This document shows, in pieces, positions 1-9,858 of a stretch of DNA of 64,000 bases. This DNA is from Aerococcus sp. Group 1. Its GTDB lineage: Bacteria; Bacillota; Bacilli; Lactobacillales; Aerococcaceae. Made by a program: the position numbers and the translations under genes. The stretch is taken from contig NC_015278.1 in NCBI RefSeq assembly GCF_000193205.1, positions 1,178,001-1,242,000 on the forward strand, in the 5' to 3' direction. The notes beneath the pieces are model-generated. The model ran no database searches. It saw only the letters and a list, made by a program, of their open reading frames with translations, and was not told the DNA's origin. Positions within the stretch are counted from its first letter, which is position 1. Every line of letters begins with the position of its first letter.

Positions 1-3000
1 GGGATTCGGTTCCATTAAATAGTTTATAAACTTCGGGATCGTCCATTGGAATATCTGTCGGCTCAATTCCCGACAGATCCTGTAATTTACGAATAACCGT
101 AGGATCATCGTGACCCAAACAGTCTAATTTCAAGACATTGTCATGAATGGAATGGAAATCAAAGTGGGTGGTCCGCCAATCAGCAGTTTGCTCATCGGCA
201 GGATATTGGATCGGGGTAAAATCATAAACATCCATGTTTTCTGGAATAACGATAATCCCACCCGGGTGTTGTCCAGTTGTCCGTTTTACCCCGGTAGCCC
301 CTTTGGCGAGAAAATCTTTTTCGGTTTGCCTTAAGTTTAAATTATGATCTCGATCATAACCTAAAACATAGCCAAAAGCGGTCTTATCAGCAACAGTAGA
401 GATGGTTCCGGCTTTATAAACGTGGTCCTCCCCAAAAAGGACCTTAGTATAGTTGTGGGCTTGAGCTTGATATTCTCCGGAGAAGTTAAGATCGATATCA
501 GGAACCTTGTCTCCATTAAAACCTAAGAAGGTTTCAAAAGGAATATCATGACCATCCTTAGACAATGGCTGACCACATTCGGGACAATCCTTATCTTCTA
601 AGTCAAAACCAGATCCAATTTCGCCATGGGTATAGAAATGACTGTAATGGCAGTTCAGACAGACATAGTGTGGAGGAAGGGGATTAACTTCAGTGATACC
701 TAGCATGGTGGCAGCAAAGGAAGAGCCCACCGAACCCCGAGAACCAACAATATAGCCATCCTCATTCGATTTCCACACTAACTTTTGCGCAATGTAATAG
801 ATCACCGCAAAACCGTTACCAATAATACTGTCCAATTCCCGTTCTAATCTTTCTTCAATCAGTTCAGGTAAATTCTCCCCGTAAATTTCATGAGCCTTAG
901 TAAAAGCATCATTACGAATGGACTCTTCAGCACCATCGATATGGGGTGTATACAACTTATCGTGAATAGGTTCCACAAATTCAATAGAATCAGCTATGGC
1001 ATTAGAATTAGTGACGACTAATTCAAAGGCTTTCTCTTCTCCCAAAAAGGCAAAATCATCGAGCATTTCTTTGGTCGTCCTGAAATGGGCTCTAGGAAAA
1101 TATTTAGAGCGGTTAGATTTTATCGAATTGATCAAGATTTCTCGGTAAATTTTATCTTCGGGATTAAGATAATGCGCATCTCCTGTGGCTACCACTGTAA
1201 TACCAAGTTCATCTCCAATGTCCACTAAATCGTTAATGATATTTTCTAAAGCCTCATTATTGATAATATCTTGATTACGTAAAAGAGGCTCATAAGATGC
1301 TTTGGGTTGAATTTCAAGGTAATCGTAAAACTCAGCAAATTTCTTAGCGGTTTCCTTTCCTTTCTGCATGGCAGCAGTAAAGACTTCTCCTTCTGAACAA
1401 GCGGAACCAATCAATAGATGCTCACGGTGTTCCTTTAGGAGCGAGCGAGGAATACGCGGAACCCGGTGAAAATAGTCAACATTAGAGGCACTCACTAATT
1501 TAAATAAGTCCTTAAGCCCCTTTTGATTTTTGGCTAAGATGGTCGCATGGAAGGGGCGTCCCTTTTTATAGGCATCTCCTTGACCTATATCACGGTTCAA
1601 CTGATCATGGTAAACCATATCATGAGATTCTTTGGCTTCCTTAACAAAAATCCATGCTAAAGCACCCGTTGAAGTCGCATCGTAAATCGCCCGGTGGTGG
1701 TGTTCTAGAGAGACGTTAAAATGCTTGGACAAGGTGTTTAAACGGAAAGATTTCAAATGGGGGTAAAGGTAGCGAGCTAGTTCCAAGGTATCAATCACTG
1801 GATTTTCTATGGTAGGTAAGCCATTTCTTTGATAGGCAGCATCAATAAAGCCAACGTCAAAGCTGGCATTATGAGCGACTAAAATCGTTCCTTGACAGAA
1901 GTCCAAGAAATCCTGCATCACTTCGGGTTCAGGACGGGCATTAGCTACCATACTGTCGGTAATGCCTGTCAATTCGGTGGTAAAACTAGATAAGTGATGG
2001 CCAGGATTTAAGAACTCAGAAAATTCTCCGACCACATTTCCTTTATGCATTTTTACCGCACCTATTTCAATAATCGTGTTATAAACTGCCGATAATCCGG
2101 TCGTCTCCACGTCAAAAATAACATAAGTCGCATTTTCTAATTCAACGTGGCCGGGATTATAGGCAATAGGGACTCCATCATCAACGACATAGGCTTCCAT
2201 ACCATAAATCAGCTTGACCCCAGTGTCTTTAGCTGCTTGACTAGCTTCAGGAAAAGCCTGGACATTACCATGGTCAGTAACAGCGATAGCTTTGTGCCCC
2301 CATGCGGCCGCTTGCTTGACAAAGTCAGTCACAGAATTCGTAGCATCCAGGGCACTCATATTCGTGTGTAAGTGAAGCTCTACTCGTTTTTGATCTTCCG
2401 GCATGGTATCTTGACGTGGTTCCTTTTCAATGGCTTCCAGGTCACGTGCATTAACAACGAGGTCTCTAGCAAAGCGGTCATCCATTTGGATATCACCTCG
2501 AACACGTAGCCACATACCTTCCTTGATACTATTGAAGATGGCAATATCAGCGTCAGTATTAGAGAATTTTTGTACAATAAAGGCCGAGGTATAATCTGAC
2601 ATTTTTAAGACAAGAATGCAGCGCCCGGTTCTTAATTCCCGTATCTCAACATCAAAAACAACACCCTCCATTACAGCACGACGCTGCTCTTCAGTATAGC
2701 TTTTCATCATCTGAACTTGGTCACTAGGAATAGACCGACCGATTCGAATTTGATCTGGAGATTTAACTTGCTTAGCATTTGAAGGGGCTTGCTCACTACG
2801 CTCCTGGACAAGCTTGGCTTTTTCTTGTTCTTCCTTCTCTAGCGCTTGACGTCTAGACTGGTATTGCTCTTGCCGCTCATTCGCCCTGTCTTGATCAACA
2901 ATAACCTTGAGACTTAGCTTATCGAAGCCGTGGCGCTGATAGCAATCCAGGATCGCCTGGACGTAGTTAGTTTCAACATATTCTCGAATGGGGTCATTTT

Positions 3001-3385
3001 CTACATAAAGGAACATCTTCCCCTGGTTAATTTTAGGAGGATTAGCATATAAAACTTGTTGAGCCATGCCATCTGACAAATTCAAGCATTCCAAAATCAC
3101 CGGCCAATAAGCACTCACTTCTTGGTCACTAGCTGTACTTACTTGACTAATAATAACTTTCAATTTTACTTTGGCTATGGCTTGAAAAGTATTGGTTAAC
3201 TGGGCATAAAAAAGTTGATAAGCAGAAAAAGGTAAGCGTTCTGGAAAACGAATATTGAATTGATAGCAGCGAGAGACTTGGTGAACAATCACCTCTTCAA
3301 TAGACCCTTGCTTAATATTTTCATCATCACTCTGCCAATGCATTTGCCTAAGTAAAGTTTGAAACATCTCTTCGTTAGAAAGCAT
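1..3385 (-). CDS. polC: DNA polymerase III PolC-type, 3' end beyond window
   Basis: This is the Gram-positive replicative polymerase with built-in proofreading. About 1128 codons are visible, reading leftward off the window edge, against roughly 1440 in the family, so most of the polymerase palm/fingers is outside. Seen in order from the N-terminus: the N-terminal/OB-type region, the DEDDh exonuclease (VIFDVETTG near 2120, later an AHNASFD-like motif), the PHP domain (GDAHYLNPED), and a zinc-binding CLNC...CPECG segment near 560-640. The last residues (TDIPMDDPEVYKLF) match PolC well. The start ATG at 3385 is preceded by GAAGGGAG. The gene follows rseP without the proS found between them in many relatives. 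A terminator-like hairpin sits just before its ribosome binding site. Confidence 0.96.
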   Translation of the reverse strand, partial: MLSNEEMFQTLLRQMHWQSDDENIKQGSIEEVIVHQVSRCYQFNIRFPERLPFSAYQLFYAQLTNTFQAIAKVKLKVIISQVSTASDQEVSAYWPVILECLNLSDGMAQQVLYANPPKINQGKMFLYVENDPIREYVETNYVQAILDCYQRHGFDKLSLKVIVDQDRANERQEQYQSRRQALEKEEQEKAKLVQERSEQAPSNAKQVKSPDQIRIGRSIPSDQVQMMKSYTEEQRRAVMEGVVFDVEIRELRTGRCILVLKMSDYTSAFIVQKFSNTDADIAIFNSIKEGMWLRVRGDIQMDDRFARDLVVNARDLEAIEKEPRQDTMPEDQKRVELHLHTNMSALDATNSVTDFVKQAAAWGHKAIAVTDHGNVQAFPEASQAAKDTGVKLIYGMEAYVVDDGVPIAYNPGHVELENATYVIFDVETTGLSAVYNTIIEIGAVKMHKGNVVGEFSEFLNPGHHLSSFTTELTGITDSMVANARPEPEVMQDFLDFCQGTILVAHNASFDVGFIDAAYQRNGLPTIENPVIDTLELARYLYPHLKSFRLNTLSKHFNVSLEHHHRAIYDATSTGALAWIFVKEAKESHDMVYHDQLNRDIGQGDAYKKGRPFHATILAKNQKGLKDLFKLVSASNVDYFHRVPRIPRSLLKEHREHLLIGSACSEGEVFTAAMQKGKETAKKFAEFYDYLEIQPKASYEPLLRNQDIINNEALENIINDLVDIGDELGITVVATGDAHYLNPEDKIYREILINSIKSNRSKYFPRAHFRTTKEMLDDFAFLGEEKAFELVVTNSNAIADSIEFVEPIHDKLYTPHIDGAEESIRNDAFTKAHEIYGENLPELIEERLERELDSIIGNGFAVIYYIAQKLVWKSNEDGYIVGSRGSVGSSFAATMLGITEVNPLPPHYVCLNCHYSHFYTHGEIGSGFDLEDKDCPECGQPLSKDGHDIPFETFLGFNGDKVPDIDLNFSGEYQAQAHNYTKVLFGEDHVYKAGTISTVADKTAFGYVLGYDRDHNLNLRQTEKDFLAKGATGVKRTTGQHPGGIIVIPENMDVYDFTPIQYPADEQTADWRTTHFDFHSIHDNVLKLDCLGHDDPTVIRKLQDLSGIEPTDIPMDDPEVYKLFNGTES

Positions 3386-3399
3386 TTCATTCTCCCTTC

Positions 3400-3428
3400 A
3401 AAATAAAGAAACCCTCAAAAGGGCTTCT
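3400..3428 (-). terminator. Hairpin between rseP and polC
   Basis: On the minus strand AGAAGCCC pairs with GGGTTTCT around a TTTTGA loop and is followed by TTATTTT. It lies between the rseP stop and the polC ribosome binding site, so it either ends the rseP transcript or lets only part of it continue into polC. Confidence 0.7.
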
Positions 3429-3436
3429 CTTTTTAT

Positions 3437-4699
3437 TTAAAATAATCGTAAGATATCATTCCAGGTCACGGCAATCATTAAGACCATTAATAAGACAAAA
3501 CCAATCAAATTAATAATTCCCTCTGTCCGCACACTTAAAGCTTTCCCACGTATGGCTTCAATAATATTGAGGAAGGCCTTGCCCCCATCCAGGGCTGGGA
3601 AAGGCAGGAGGTTGACTATGCCTAAATTCACAGTCAAATAAGCCATTAATTGTAGAACAGCAATAAAGCCGACTTCTACAGTTTGAGAGGTCGCTTGGTA
3701 CATATAAACCGGACCACCAAAGTTATTAATATCAAAACCATTAACGACCATGGAAGCTATAGCGCTAATAATTCCAACAACAATCGCCCAGGTCGCTTTA
3801 AATCCATAAGCGATCTTAGACCCAAAGGACTTATTTTGAGGTGCACGTACTCCGATTTGCCCGATGTTTTGACCTTTATCCGTTTCGACCGCTCCCACTT
3901 GAACAGCGATAGATTTTTGCTCTTGGTCACGTTCAACGGTAAAATTGACTTCTTGACCCGGGTGTTGACTGACAATTTTTTGCATATCGGTGAAGCTATC
4001 AATTTTCTCATCATTAATCTTAATGACCCGGTCTCCGCTTTCTAATCCCGCTTCTTGAGCAGCTGAGTCCTCAACCATCTCCCCTAAAATTGGAGCATTG
4101 CTATAAACACCGCCTTGAATAAAGGCGATAAGGATAAAGGCTAAGATACCTAAAATAAAATTGTTGATTGGCCCCATGATATTAGTTAACAGGCGGTTAA
4201 TTAAAGGGGCTGATTGGAACTGTTTGTCAAGCGGAGCAATTTTCACTAGGCTACCATTTTCTTCCAAAATATAGGCTTCTGGGCTAACAGAATATTTTTT
4301 AGATTCAGTTTCACCAAATGGGACCCCATGAATATACACAGACTCAGACAAATCACTATCCATCACTTCCAATGGTAGAGCTTCAATATCTTCCTCGTTA
4401 CTGTCTAAGCAAATTAAATCAATCACTTGATCATCATTAAAGCCGACTTTAATTTGTCGTCCTGGTTCGATGACTTCATCCATATCTTCAAGACCAGCCA
4501 TACGCACATAGCCACCGATTGGTAAAAGACGTAGGGTATAAGTGGTTTCTTCTCCTTCATAATGAAAAATACGTGGTCCCATACCAATAGCAAACTCACG
4601 AACCATAATCCCTGACCGTTTAGCCATGATAAAGTGGCCAAATTCATGGAATATCACGATAACACTGAATATAATAATAAAAACGATAATTGCTTTCAT
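3437..4699 (-). CDS. rseP: RIP metalloprotease RseP (site-2 protease)
   Basis: This is an intramembrane zinc metalloprotease that cuts membrane-anchored regulatory proteins such as anti-sigma factors and remnant signal peptides. The 420-residue protein has HEFGH at residues 18-22 inside the first membrane segment (zinc ligands and catalytic Glu). A PDZ domain lies near residues 195-280 (APILGEMVEDSAAQEAGLESGDRV). The second metal-binding segment is NLLPFPALDGG near 365. An extra charged insertion at about residues 70-160 is usual for Lactobacillales homologues. The gene sits 12 bp after cdsA, in the common uppS-cdsA-rseP order, so it is probably cotranscribed from the uppS promoter. Confidence 0.95.
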   Translation of the reverse strand: MKAIIVFIIIFSVIVIFHEFGHFIMAKRSGIMVREFAIGMGPRIFHYEGEETTYTLRLLPIGGYVRMAGLEDMDEVIEPGRQIKVGFNDDQVIDLICLDSNEEDIEALPLEVMDSDLSESVYIHGVPFGETESKKYSVSPEAYILEENGSLVKIAPLDKQFQSAPLINRLLTNIMGPINNFILGILAFILIAFIQGGVYSNAPILGEMVEDSAAQEAGLESGDRVIKINDEKIDSFTDMQKIVSQHPGQEVNFTVERDQEQKSIAVQVGAVETDKGQNIGQIGVRAPQNKSFGSKIAYGFKATWAIVVGIISAIASMVVNGFDINNFGGPVYMYQATSQTVEVGFIAVLQLMAYLTVNLGIVNLLPFPALDGGKAFLNIIEAIRGKALSVRTEGIINLIGFVLLMVLMIAVTWNDILRLF

Positions 4700-4711
4700 A
4701 GAAACTCCTTA

Positions 4712-5508
4712 CTACAAAAATGCCACTAAATAATGAAACATTGGTAGAACAATCAGTAGGCTATCAAATCTATCCAGTAAGCCGCCGTGCCCTGGTAGTA
4801 TTTTTCCACTATCTTTCACTTTAAAGTAGCGTTTAATGGCAGATTCAATGAGGTCGCCAAATTGCCCCAAGAGACAAAGAGCAATCGCCAAGATAATCAC
4901 TGAAAAGAGAGGCAATTTCAAACTACCATCAAAAAAATTGAGGCAAAGACTATAGATGATCCCTGCCAATATCCCACCTATCGAGCCTTCGATGGTTTTA
5001 TTAGGTGATATCTTAGGCGCTAACTTATGGCGGCCAAAATGAACACCCGCTAGATAAGCAAAACTGTCATTAAACCATATAATACCAAAAGCAAAAATGA
5101 CAGCAAAAAGTCCTAACCGTCGTGTCATAATCATATAATGATAACCAATACCTACATAAACGGCTGAAACGGCTAAGGCACATAGGCGCTTAAAATCCAT
5201 CTGTTCAGGAAAATAAACCATGGCTATAAACAAAAAATGATTCCAGCATAGAAGAGATCCATTACCGTTAGAGAATGGGGAATAAAAGATAGGACCCGGT
5301 CAGGAAGCATGACGACCAACATCATCAACTGGGTAACCAGCCCCTCAAAAGAAAAAAGCGGGACATTCATCATTTTTAGTAATTCACTCAAACTAACGAT
5401 TCCTAACAAGACAACTAAAGCTTCAAAATACCCTCCTCCAATAAGCAAGAAAGGTATAAAAATTACTAAAGCGATAATTGCAGTAATCGTACGCGTCTTC
5501 ATAGTCAT
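4712..5508 (-). pseudogene. cdsA: Phosphatidate cytidylyltransferase, frameshifted
   Basis: CdsA makes CDP-diacylglycerol from phosphatidic acid and CTP, the precursor of all phosphatidylglycerol-type lipids, in the membrane. The N-terminal frame (start 5508) stops at 5224 after DLFYAGIIFCL. The C-terminal frame (4712-5233) carries the conserved signature SPNKTIEGSIGG and the terminal GHGGLLDRFDS. Adding one T to the T6 run (A6 at 5232-5237 on the plus strand) joins them as YAGIIFLFIAMVYF, the continuous membrane segment expected, giving a protein of about 265 residues as in the family. The gene is essential in bacteria, so a sequencing indel is more likely than a real loss. It sits between uppS and rseP as usual. 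Confidence 0.9.
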
Positions 5509-5517
5509 ACATCCATT

Positions 5518-6258
5518 CTATTTTAGGCCCCCATAGCGTCTTTGACGGCTTTGGTATTCGCCAATACATGATAAAAAGATTTTTTTGTCAAAATCAGGCC
5601 ACTTAGTATCAATAAAATACATTTCACTATAGGCCAATTGCCAAAGTAAATAATTACTTAACCGGACTTCTCCACTCGAGCGAATTAAAAAATCAGGGTC
5701 ATTATAGGGTGCAAGTTGTTGGGTCATGAGATGATGGCTAATCGTGTCTTCATCTATCGAGTCAGGATTTAAATATCCAGATTTAACTTCACCGGCGATT
5801 TCCTTTACCGCCTCAACTATCTCAGCTCTACTCCCATAATTAAAGGCAATATTGAGGATTAAGCCAGTGTTATCCTTAGTCTTATCTATAGCATTTTCAA
5901 TAGATTGGATAGTGTATTTAGGCACTGAGCCTTTATTCCCCATAATTTTAACCTGAACATTATTCTCTATCAATTCGGGCAAGAGTTCTGCTTCCATTAA
6001 ATTAGGCAGCTTCATGAGATAAGACACTTCACTACGGGGACGTTTCCAATTTTCGGTAGAAAAGGCATATACAGTTAATATCTTGACACCGATTTGACTG
6101 GCCGCTACAGCGACGCGGCGAATGGCTTTTAGGCCCTCATGGTGTCCATCAGTACGCTTTAAGCCCCGTTCCTTCGCCCAACGGCCGTTACCATCCATGA
6201 TAATTGCAACATGCTGGGGAATTTCTAAATTAGGGTCAAAAGGATGCGTTTCGTTCAT
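5518..6258 (-). CDS. uppS: Undecaprenyl diphosphate synthase
   Basis: This cis-prenyltransferase condenses isopentenyl diphosphate units onto farnesyl diphosphate to make the C55 lipid carrier for cell-wall synthesis. The 246 residues show the whole signature set: IIMDGNGRWAKERG near 18-31 (catalytic Asp), YAFSTENWKRP near 65-75, and DFLIRSSGEVRLSNYLLWQ near 190-208. The start at 6258 follows GAGGTGG at a good distance. It is the first gene after the frr terminator and has its own promoter at 6293-6322, so uppS-cdsA-rseP(-polC) forms a separate unit. Confidence 0.97.
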   Translation of the reverse strand: MNETHPFDPNLEIPQHVAIIMDGNGRWAKERGLKRTDGHHEGLKAIRRVAVAASQIGVKILTVYAFSTENWKRPRSEVSYLMKLPNLMEAELLPELIENNVQVKIMGNKGSVPKYTIQSIENAIDKTKDNTGLILNIAFNYGSRAEIVEAVKEIAGEVKSGYLNPDSIDEDTISHHLMTQQLAPYNDPDFLIRSSGEVRLSNYLLWQLAYSEMYFIDTKWPDFDKKIFLSCIGEYQSRQRRYGGLK

Positions 6259-6292
6259 AATGTTTCCACCTCAAAATATAAATACTAGTTAT

Positions 6293-6322
6293 ATTGTACC
6301 GATTAGTCAGGAATTTTGTAAA
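6293..6322 (-). promoter_or_regulatory. Promoter of uppS operon
   Basis: On the minus strand TTTACA is followed by 18 bp and TACAAT, about 35 bp before the uppS start. It lies immediately downstream of the frr terminator. The assignment is by consensus only. Confidence 0.6.
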
Positions 6323-6433
6323 TCGCATTTCTCAAATTAATACCTATTTTAACATGTAAGAAGAAAAAAGCGGGGAAGAATTACTTAAGAGTATCTAGCT
6401 GGATTCTAATTGCTAACAACAGAGCTTAATAAA

Positions 6434-6491
6434 AGAAAAAGTGACTTAATATTCACCTCTTTAAAATATAAAGAAGGAATAAAAAGTCACT
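6434..6491 (-). terminator. Terminator after frr
   Basis: Arms at 6440-6454 and 6477-6491 pair over 13 of 15 bases (AGTGACTT...ATTC with its partner) and are followed on the minus strand by TTTTTCTTTT. It closes the rpsB-tsf-pyrH-frr unit. Confidence 0.8.
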
Positions 6492-6512
6492 AATTCAAGC
6501 AATAAGTAATGA

Positions 6513-7073
6513 TTAACTATTTAAAATTTCATCTTCTTTATCGCTAGCAATTTTTTCCAAACGTTCAGTTACTTCATCAGTAATTTTTTGGACTTCCTTT
6601 TCATTACGACGAGCATCGTCTTCAGTGATTTCTCCGTCTTTTTCTGCTTTCTTAATGGTATCATTAGCATCACGACGAATGTTTCGAATTGCAATTTTGG
6701 CGTCTTCTAAATCACGACCAACTAACTTAGACAGTTCTTGACGACGTTCCTGAGTTAGCGCAGGAATGACTAAACGAATTTTTTCCCCATCATTAGTAGG
6801 AGCTATACCTATATCCGACATTTGAATGGCACGATCAATATTATCTAAGGCACTCCGGTCATATGGAGTCACCATTAACATTCTTGGCTCTGGAATGGTA
6901 ATTGATGCGATTTGATTTAAAGGCGTATCAACCCCATAATATTCGACATAGATACCATTCAATAAACTGGCATTGGCTACACCAGCACGAATTTTGCCGA
7001 GTTCATTTTGCAATGATTGCTCGCTCTTCTTCATACGGTTTTTTGTTTCCGTAAACAAGTTATTAATATCCAT
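6513..7073 (-). CDS. frr: Ribosome recycling factor
   Basis: With EF-G, RRF splits the post-termination ribosome into subunits. The 186-residue length is typical. The N-terminal helix (NRMKKSEQSLQNELGKIRAGVANASLL, split here by natural loops) and the core segments PEPRMLMVTPYD and IRLVIPALTQERRQELSK are diagnostic. The gene starts 4 bp after the pyrH stop, so the two are translationally close. A strong terminator follows it. Confidence 0.97.
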   Translation of the reverse strand: MDINNLFTETKNRMKKSEQSLQNELGKIRAGVANASLLNGIYVEYYGVDTPLNQIASITIPEPRMLMVTPYDRSALDNIDRAIQMSDIGIAPTNDGEKIRLVIPALTQERRQELSKLVGRDLEDAKIAIRNIRRDANDTIKKAEKDGEITEDDARRNEKEVQKITDEVTERLEKIASDKEDEILNS

Positions 7074-7077
7074 TATC

Positions 7078-7794
7078 CTAACCCCTTACCGTTGTTCCGA
7101 TTTCTTCCCCTTCAACAACCCGACGAATATTTCCACGCTCGTTAAGGTTAAAGACGACAATCGGAATATCATTATCCATACTCAAAGAACTTGCTGTTGC
7201 ATCCATGACCTGTAAGCCCTTGGTAATCACTTCTGTGTGAGAAAGTTCTGAGAATTTCTCTGCATTTTGATCGACTTTTGGATCAGCTGTATAAACACCG
7301 TCTACTCCATTTTTAGCCATTAAAATAACGTCCGCTTCAATTTCTGCAGCGCGTAAAGCAGCAGCTGTGTCTGTAGAGAAATATGGGTTCCCTGTTCCGC
7401 CAGCAAAGATGACTACCCGATCTTTTTCTAAATGGCGCACGGCTTTGCGACGAATATAAGGTTCAGCAATTTGGCGCATCTCGATAGAAGTTTGGACCCG
7501 GGTAGGCACTTCCAGGTTTTCTAAGGCATCTTGCAAGCCTAGGGCATTCATTATCGTAGCTAGCATCCCCATATAATCTGCTTGGGCCCGTTCCATACCA
7601 ATTTCTTCACCCGTTTTTCCCCGCCAGATGTTGCCGCCACCACAGACAATGGCTATTTCAACCCCTAATTGGTAGACATCTTTGAGTTCTTGGGCAATTT
7701 TTTTCATTGTTTTAGGGTCAATTCCAAAATTATTGTCGCCTGCTAGGGCTTCCCCGCTCAATTTTAAAACGATACGTTTATATTTTGTAGACAT
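7078..7794 (-). CDS. pyrH: UMP kinase
   Basis: It phosphorylates UMP to UDP, feeding RNA, nucleotide-sugar and CTP pools. The 238 residues belong to the amino-acid-kinase fold: KLSGEALAG near the N-terminus (phosphate binding), CGGGNIWRG near 50, and [20 protein letters not shown] near 130 (UMP and acceptor site), then [12 protein letters not shown]. It lies between tsf and frr, the standard order. A hairpin in the tsf-pyrH gap may reduce transcription into it. Confidence 0.97.
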   Translation of the reverse strand: MSTKYKRIVLKLSGEALAGDNNFGIDPKTMKKIAQELKDVYQLGVEIAIVCGGGNIWRGKTGEEIGMERAQADYMGMLATIMNALGLQDALENLEVPTRVQTSIEMRQIAEPYIRRKAVRHLEKDRVVIFAGGTGNPYFSTDTAAALRAAEIEADVILMAKNGVDGVYTADPKVDQNAEKFSELSHTEVITKGLQVMDATASSLSMDNDIPIVVFNLNERGNIRRVVEGEEIGTTVRG

Positions 7795-7812
7795 GATTCG
7801 CTCCTTAACCTT

Positions 7813-7847
7813 CTAATAAAAAGGCTGGGCTTAACCCAACCTATTAG
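7813..7847 (-). terminator. Hairpin between tsf and pyrH
   Basis: On the minus strand AGGTTGGG-TTAA-GCCCAGCCT (one mismatch) is followed by TTTT, with CTAATA/TATTAG extending the stem. It probably acts as a partial terminator or 3'-end stabiliser inside the operon. Confidence 0.65.
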
Positions 7848-7876
7848 TATTTTCCAACAAAGTATTTGCTGGATGA

Positions 7877-8752
7877 TTAACGCATTTGACTTTGAACTTC
7901 AGCTGCGAAATCTTCTTCTTTTCTTTCAATTCCTTCACCAACAGCGTAGCGACGGAAATCTTCTACAGAAGCATCTTCTTTGTCTAATAATTCTTTAACA
8001 GTCATGCTGTCATCGAGTAAGTAGTCTTGGTCATTTAAGCAAACTTCAGCATAGAATTTGTGCATACGACCTTCAACCATTTTTTCAATAATCTTTTCAG
8101 GCTTACCTTCATTTTTAGCTTGTTCAGTCAAGACTTCGCGTTCATGATCACGTTCTTCTTGGGGAATTTGCTCTTCACTAACATATTTAGGTGCAATCCC
8201 ACTAACATGTAAGGCAAGATTTAAAGCTAATTGGTCATCAGAACTATTTACTAAAACAAGTGTAGCAATTTTCCCACCCATGTGAACGTATTGTCCGAAT
8301 ACTTGGTCATCAGTTTTCTCAAAAACAGTGAAACGACGGAAGTTAATCCGTTCACCAATAATCGCAGTCTTTTGAGTAAGGTAATCTTCTAAGGATTCAC
8401 CGTTAATTTCAACTTTTCCCTTAGCTTCTTCCATATCTTGTGGCTTATATTGTACTAAGGCATGTCCAATTTCATCGATAATTTCAGTGAATTTGTCATT
8501 TTTTGCAGCAAAATCAGTTTCAGTATTTACTTCTAAAATAGCTGCAGTATTGCCTTCAATATAAATCTTTGCCAAACCTTCAGCAGCAACACGATCCGCC
8601 TTTTTAGCAGCTTTCATTTGACCAGATTCACGTAAGTAGTCGACAGCCTTATCGATGTCCCCATCAGTTTCTTGAAGAGCCTTCTTAGCGTCCATCATAC
8701 CCACGCCAGTTTGATCACGTAATTGTTTAACTAACTTTGCACTAATTGCCAT
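7877..8752 (-). CDS. tsf: Elongation factor Ts
   Basis: EF-Ts exchanges GDP for GTP on EF-Tu. The 291 residues begin with the UBA-like domain (VKQLRDQTGVGMMDAKKALQ), followed by the EF-Tu contact motif near 80 (EVNTETDFAAKNDKF) and the dimerisation/coiled-coil part. Length and motif spacing match Firmicute EF-Ts. The start at 8752 is preceded by AGGAGGAAAATAAAAT-type spacing. The 147-bp gap to rpsB contains a hairpin terminator. Confidence 0.97.
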   Translation of the reverse strand: MAISAKLVKQLRDQTGVGMMDAKKALQETDGDIDKAVDYLRESGQMKAAKKADRVAAEGLAKIYIEGNTAAILEVNTETDFAAKNDKFTEIIDEIGHALVQYKPQDMEEAKGKVEINGESLEDYLTQKTAIIGERINFRRFTVFEKTDDQVFGQYVHMGGKIATLVLVNSSDDQLALNLALHVSGIAPKYVSEEQIPQEERDHEREVLTEQAKNEGKPEKIIEKMVEGRMHKFYAEVCLNDQDYLLDDSMTVKELLDKEDASVEDFRRYAVGEGIERKEEDFAAEVQSQMR

Positions 8753-8784
8753 ATTTTATTTTCCTCCTAGAGTGAATTCATTTC

Positions 8785-8850
8785 AAAAAAATAGCTATCT
8801 CATAAGTAAAAGCTACTTGAAGCTTGAGTTACCTAAGAAGATAGCTATCT
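8785..8850 (-). terminator. Hairpin in rpsB-tsf gap
   Basis: ATAGCTATCT occurs at both 8791-8800 and 8841-8850. This near-self-complementary decamer pairs with its twin over about 10 bp, and on the minus strand it is followed by seven T. It is a candidate attenuator setting the S2 to EF-Ts ratio. Confidence 0.65.
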
Positions 8851-8899
8851 ACTCTTTTATATCTTACTATTTTTAGCGTTTTACTGCAACCGATTTAGA

Positions 8900-9685
8900 T
8901 TATTCTTGGGCTTCTGCTTCTTCGTTTTCACTAGCAAACTGGGCAGCAACTTTTTCTAAATCTTCGTCTGTTGCTAATTCTTCGCTTGCGTCTTCGTCAT
9001 CTTCACCTTGGTTACCTTCAAGTACAGCGTCAGCTAAAGTACTTGCAATTAGGCGGATTGCACGAATGGCGTCATCGTTTGAAGGGATGACATAGTCAAT
9101 ATCATCTGGGTCACAGTTAGTGTCGACCATAGCAATGATTGGAATGTTTAATTTCTTAGCTTCGTTAACTGCAATTTCTTCCTTACGTGGGTCAACCACA
9201 AAAATTGCATCTGGTAAGCTTGGCATATCAGCCATACCACCAAGGTTGTTCTCTAATTTTTCACGTTCTTTATTTAATTCAGAAACTTCTTTTTTAGGAA
9301 GAACATCAAAAGTACCGTCTTCTTCCATACGATCAATATCACGCATGCGTTGGATACTCTTTTGAATGGTGTCCCAGTTAGTTAACAAACCACCTAACCA
9401 ACGATGGTTAACGTAGTATTGACCACAACGTAAAGCTTCTTCTTCAATGGCTTGTTGTGCTTGCTTCTTGGTCCCAACAAATAAGATGTTACCACCATTA
9501 GCAGCAATATCACGAACCACGTTGTAAGCCTTGTCTAATAATTTGACAGTTTGTTGTAAGTCAATAATATAAATGCCATTACGTTCGGTAAAAATGTAAC
9601 GGTCCATTTTAGGATTCCAACGACGGGTTTGGTGACCGAAGTGAACCCCTGCTTCTAATAATTGTTTCATAGTCACTTGTGACAT
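8900..9685 (-). CDS. rpsB: 30S ribosomal protein S2
   Basis: S2 sits on the back of the 30S subunit between head and body. From the chosen start ([20 protein letters not shown]) it is 261 residues and has the S2 signatures [23 protein letters not shown] and [28 protein letters not shown] (the last in pieces). An in-frame upstream start at 9742 would add 19 residues, but GGAGG lies directly before 9685 and the family starts there. The C-terminal tail is very acidic, which is normal in Lactobacillales. A strong promoter lies at 9809-9837. Confidence 0.96.
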   Translation of the reverse strand: MSQVTMKQLLEAGVHFGHQTRRWNPKMDRYIFTERNGIYIIDLQQTVKLLDKAYNVVRDIAANGGNILFVGTKKQAQQAIEEEALRCGQYYVNHRWLGGLLTNWDTIQKSIQRMRDIDRMEEDGTFDVLPKKEVSELNKEREKLENNLGGMADMPSLPDAIFVVDPRKEEIAVNEAKKLNIPIIAMVDTNCDPDDIDYVIPSNDDAIRAIRLIASTLADAVLEGNQGEDDEDASEELATDEDLEKVAAQFASENEEAEAQE

Positions 9686-9808
9686 ATCTATTACCTCCAT
9701 TTGGTTATTTTTCCGCCTACGCTTCCAAGAAACGCTACTCATGCTAGAGCACCTGGCGTTTCAATCCACGTAGTGTGAAATCAATATATGTTAAACACAT
9801 ACTGGGCT

Positions 9809-9837
9809 ATTATATATCATTTACGAATAGAATACAA
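9809..9837 (-). promoter_or_regulatory. Promoter of rpsB
   Basis: TTGTAT, 17 bp, TATAAT on the minus strand. It leaves a 5' leader of about 115 nt before rpsB. That leader contains a short inverted repeat (GAAACGC...GCGTTTC, about 9730-9755) that could be part of S2 autoregulation, but this is unproven. Confidence 0.75.
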
Positions 9838-9858
9838 GGCTATAATGGCATTTTCTAT

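Noticed and set aside
5224..5508. Programmed frameshifting in cdsA
   Set aside because: A T6 run without a downstream stimulator is a poor shift site, and the same error type recurs in ten other runs, so an indel error explains it more simply.
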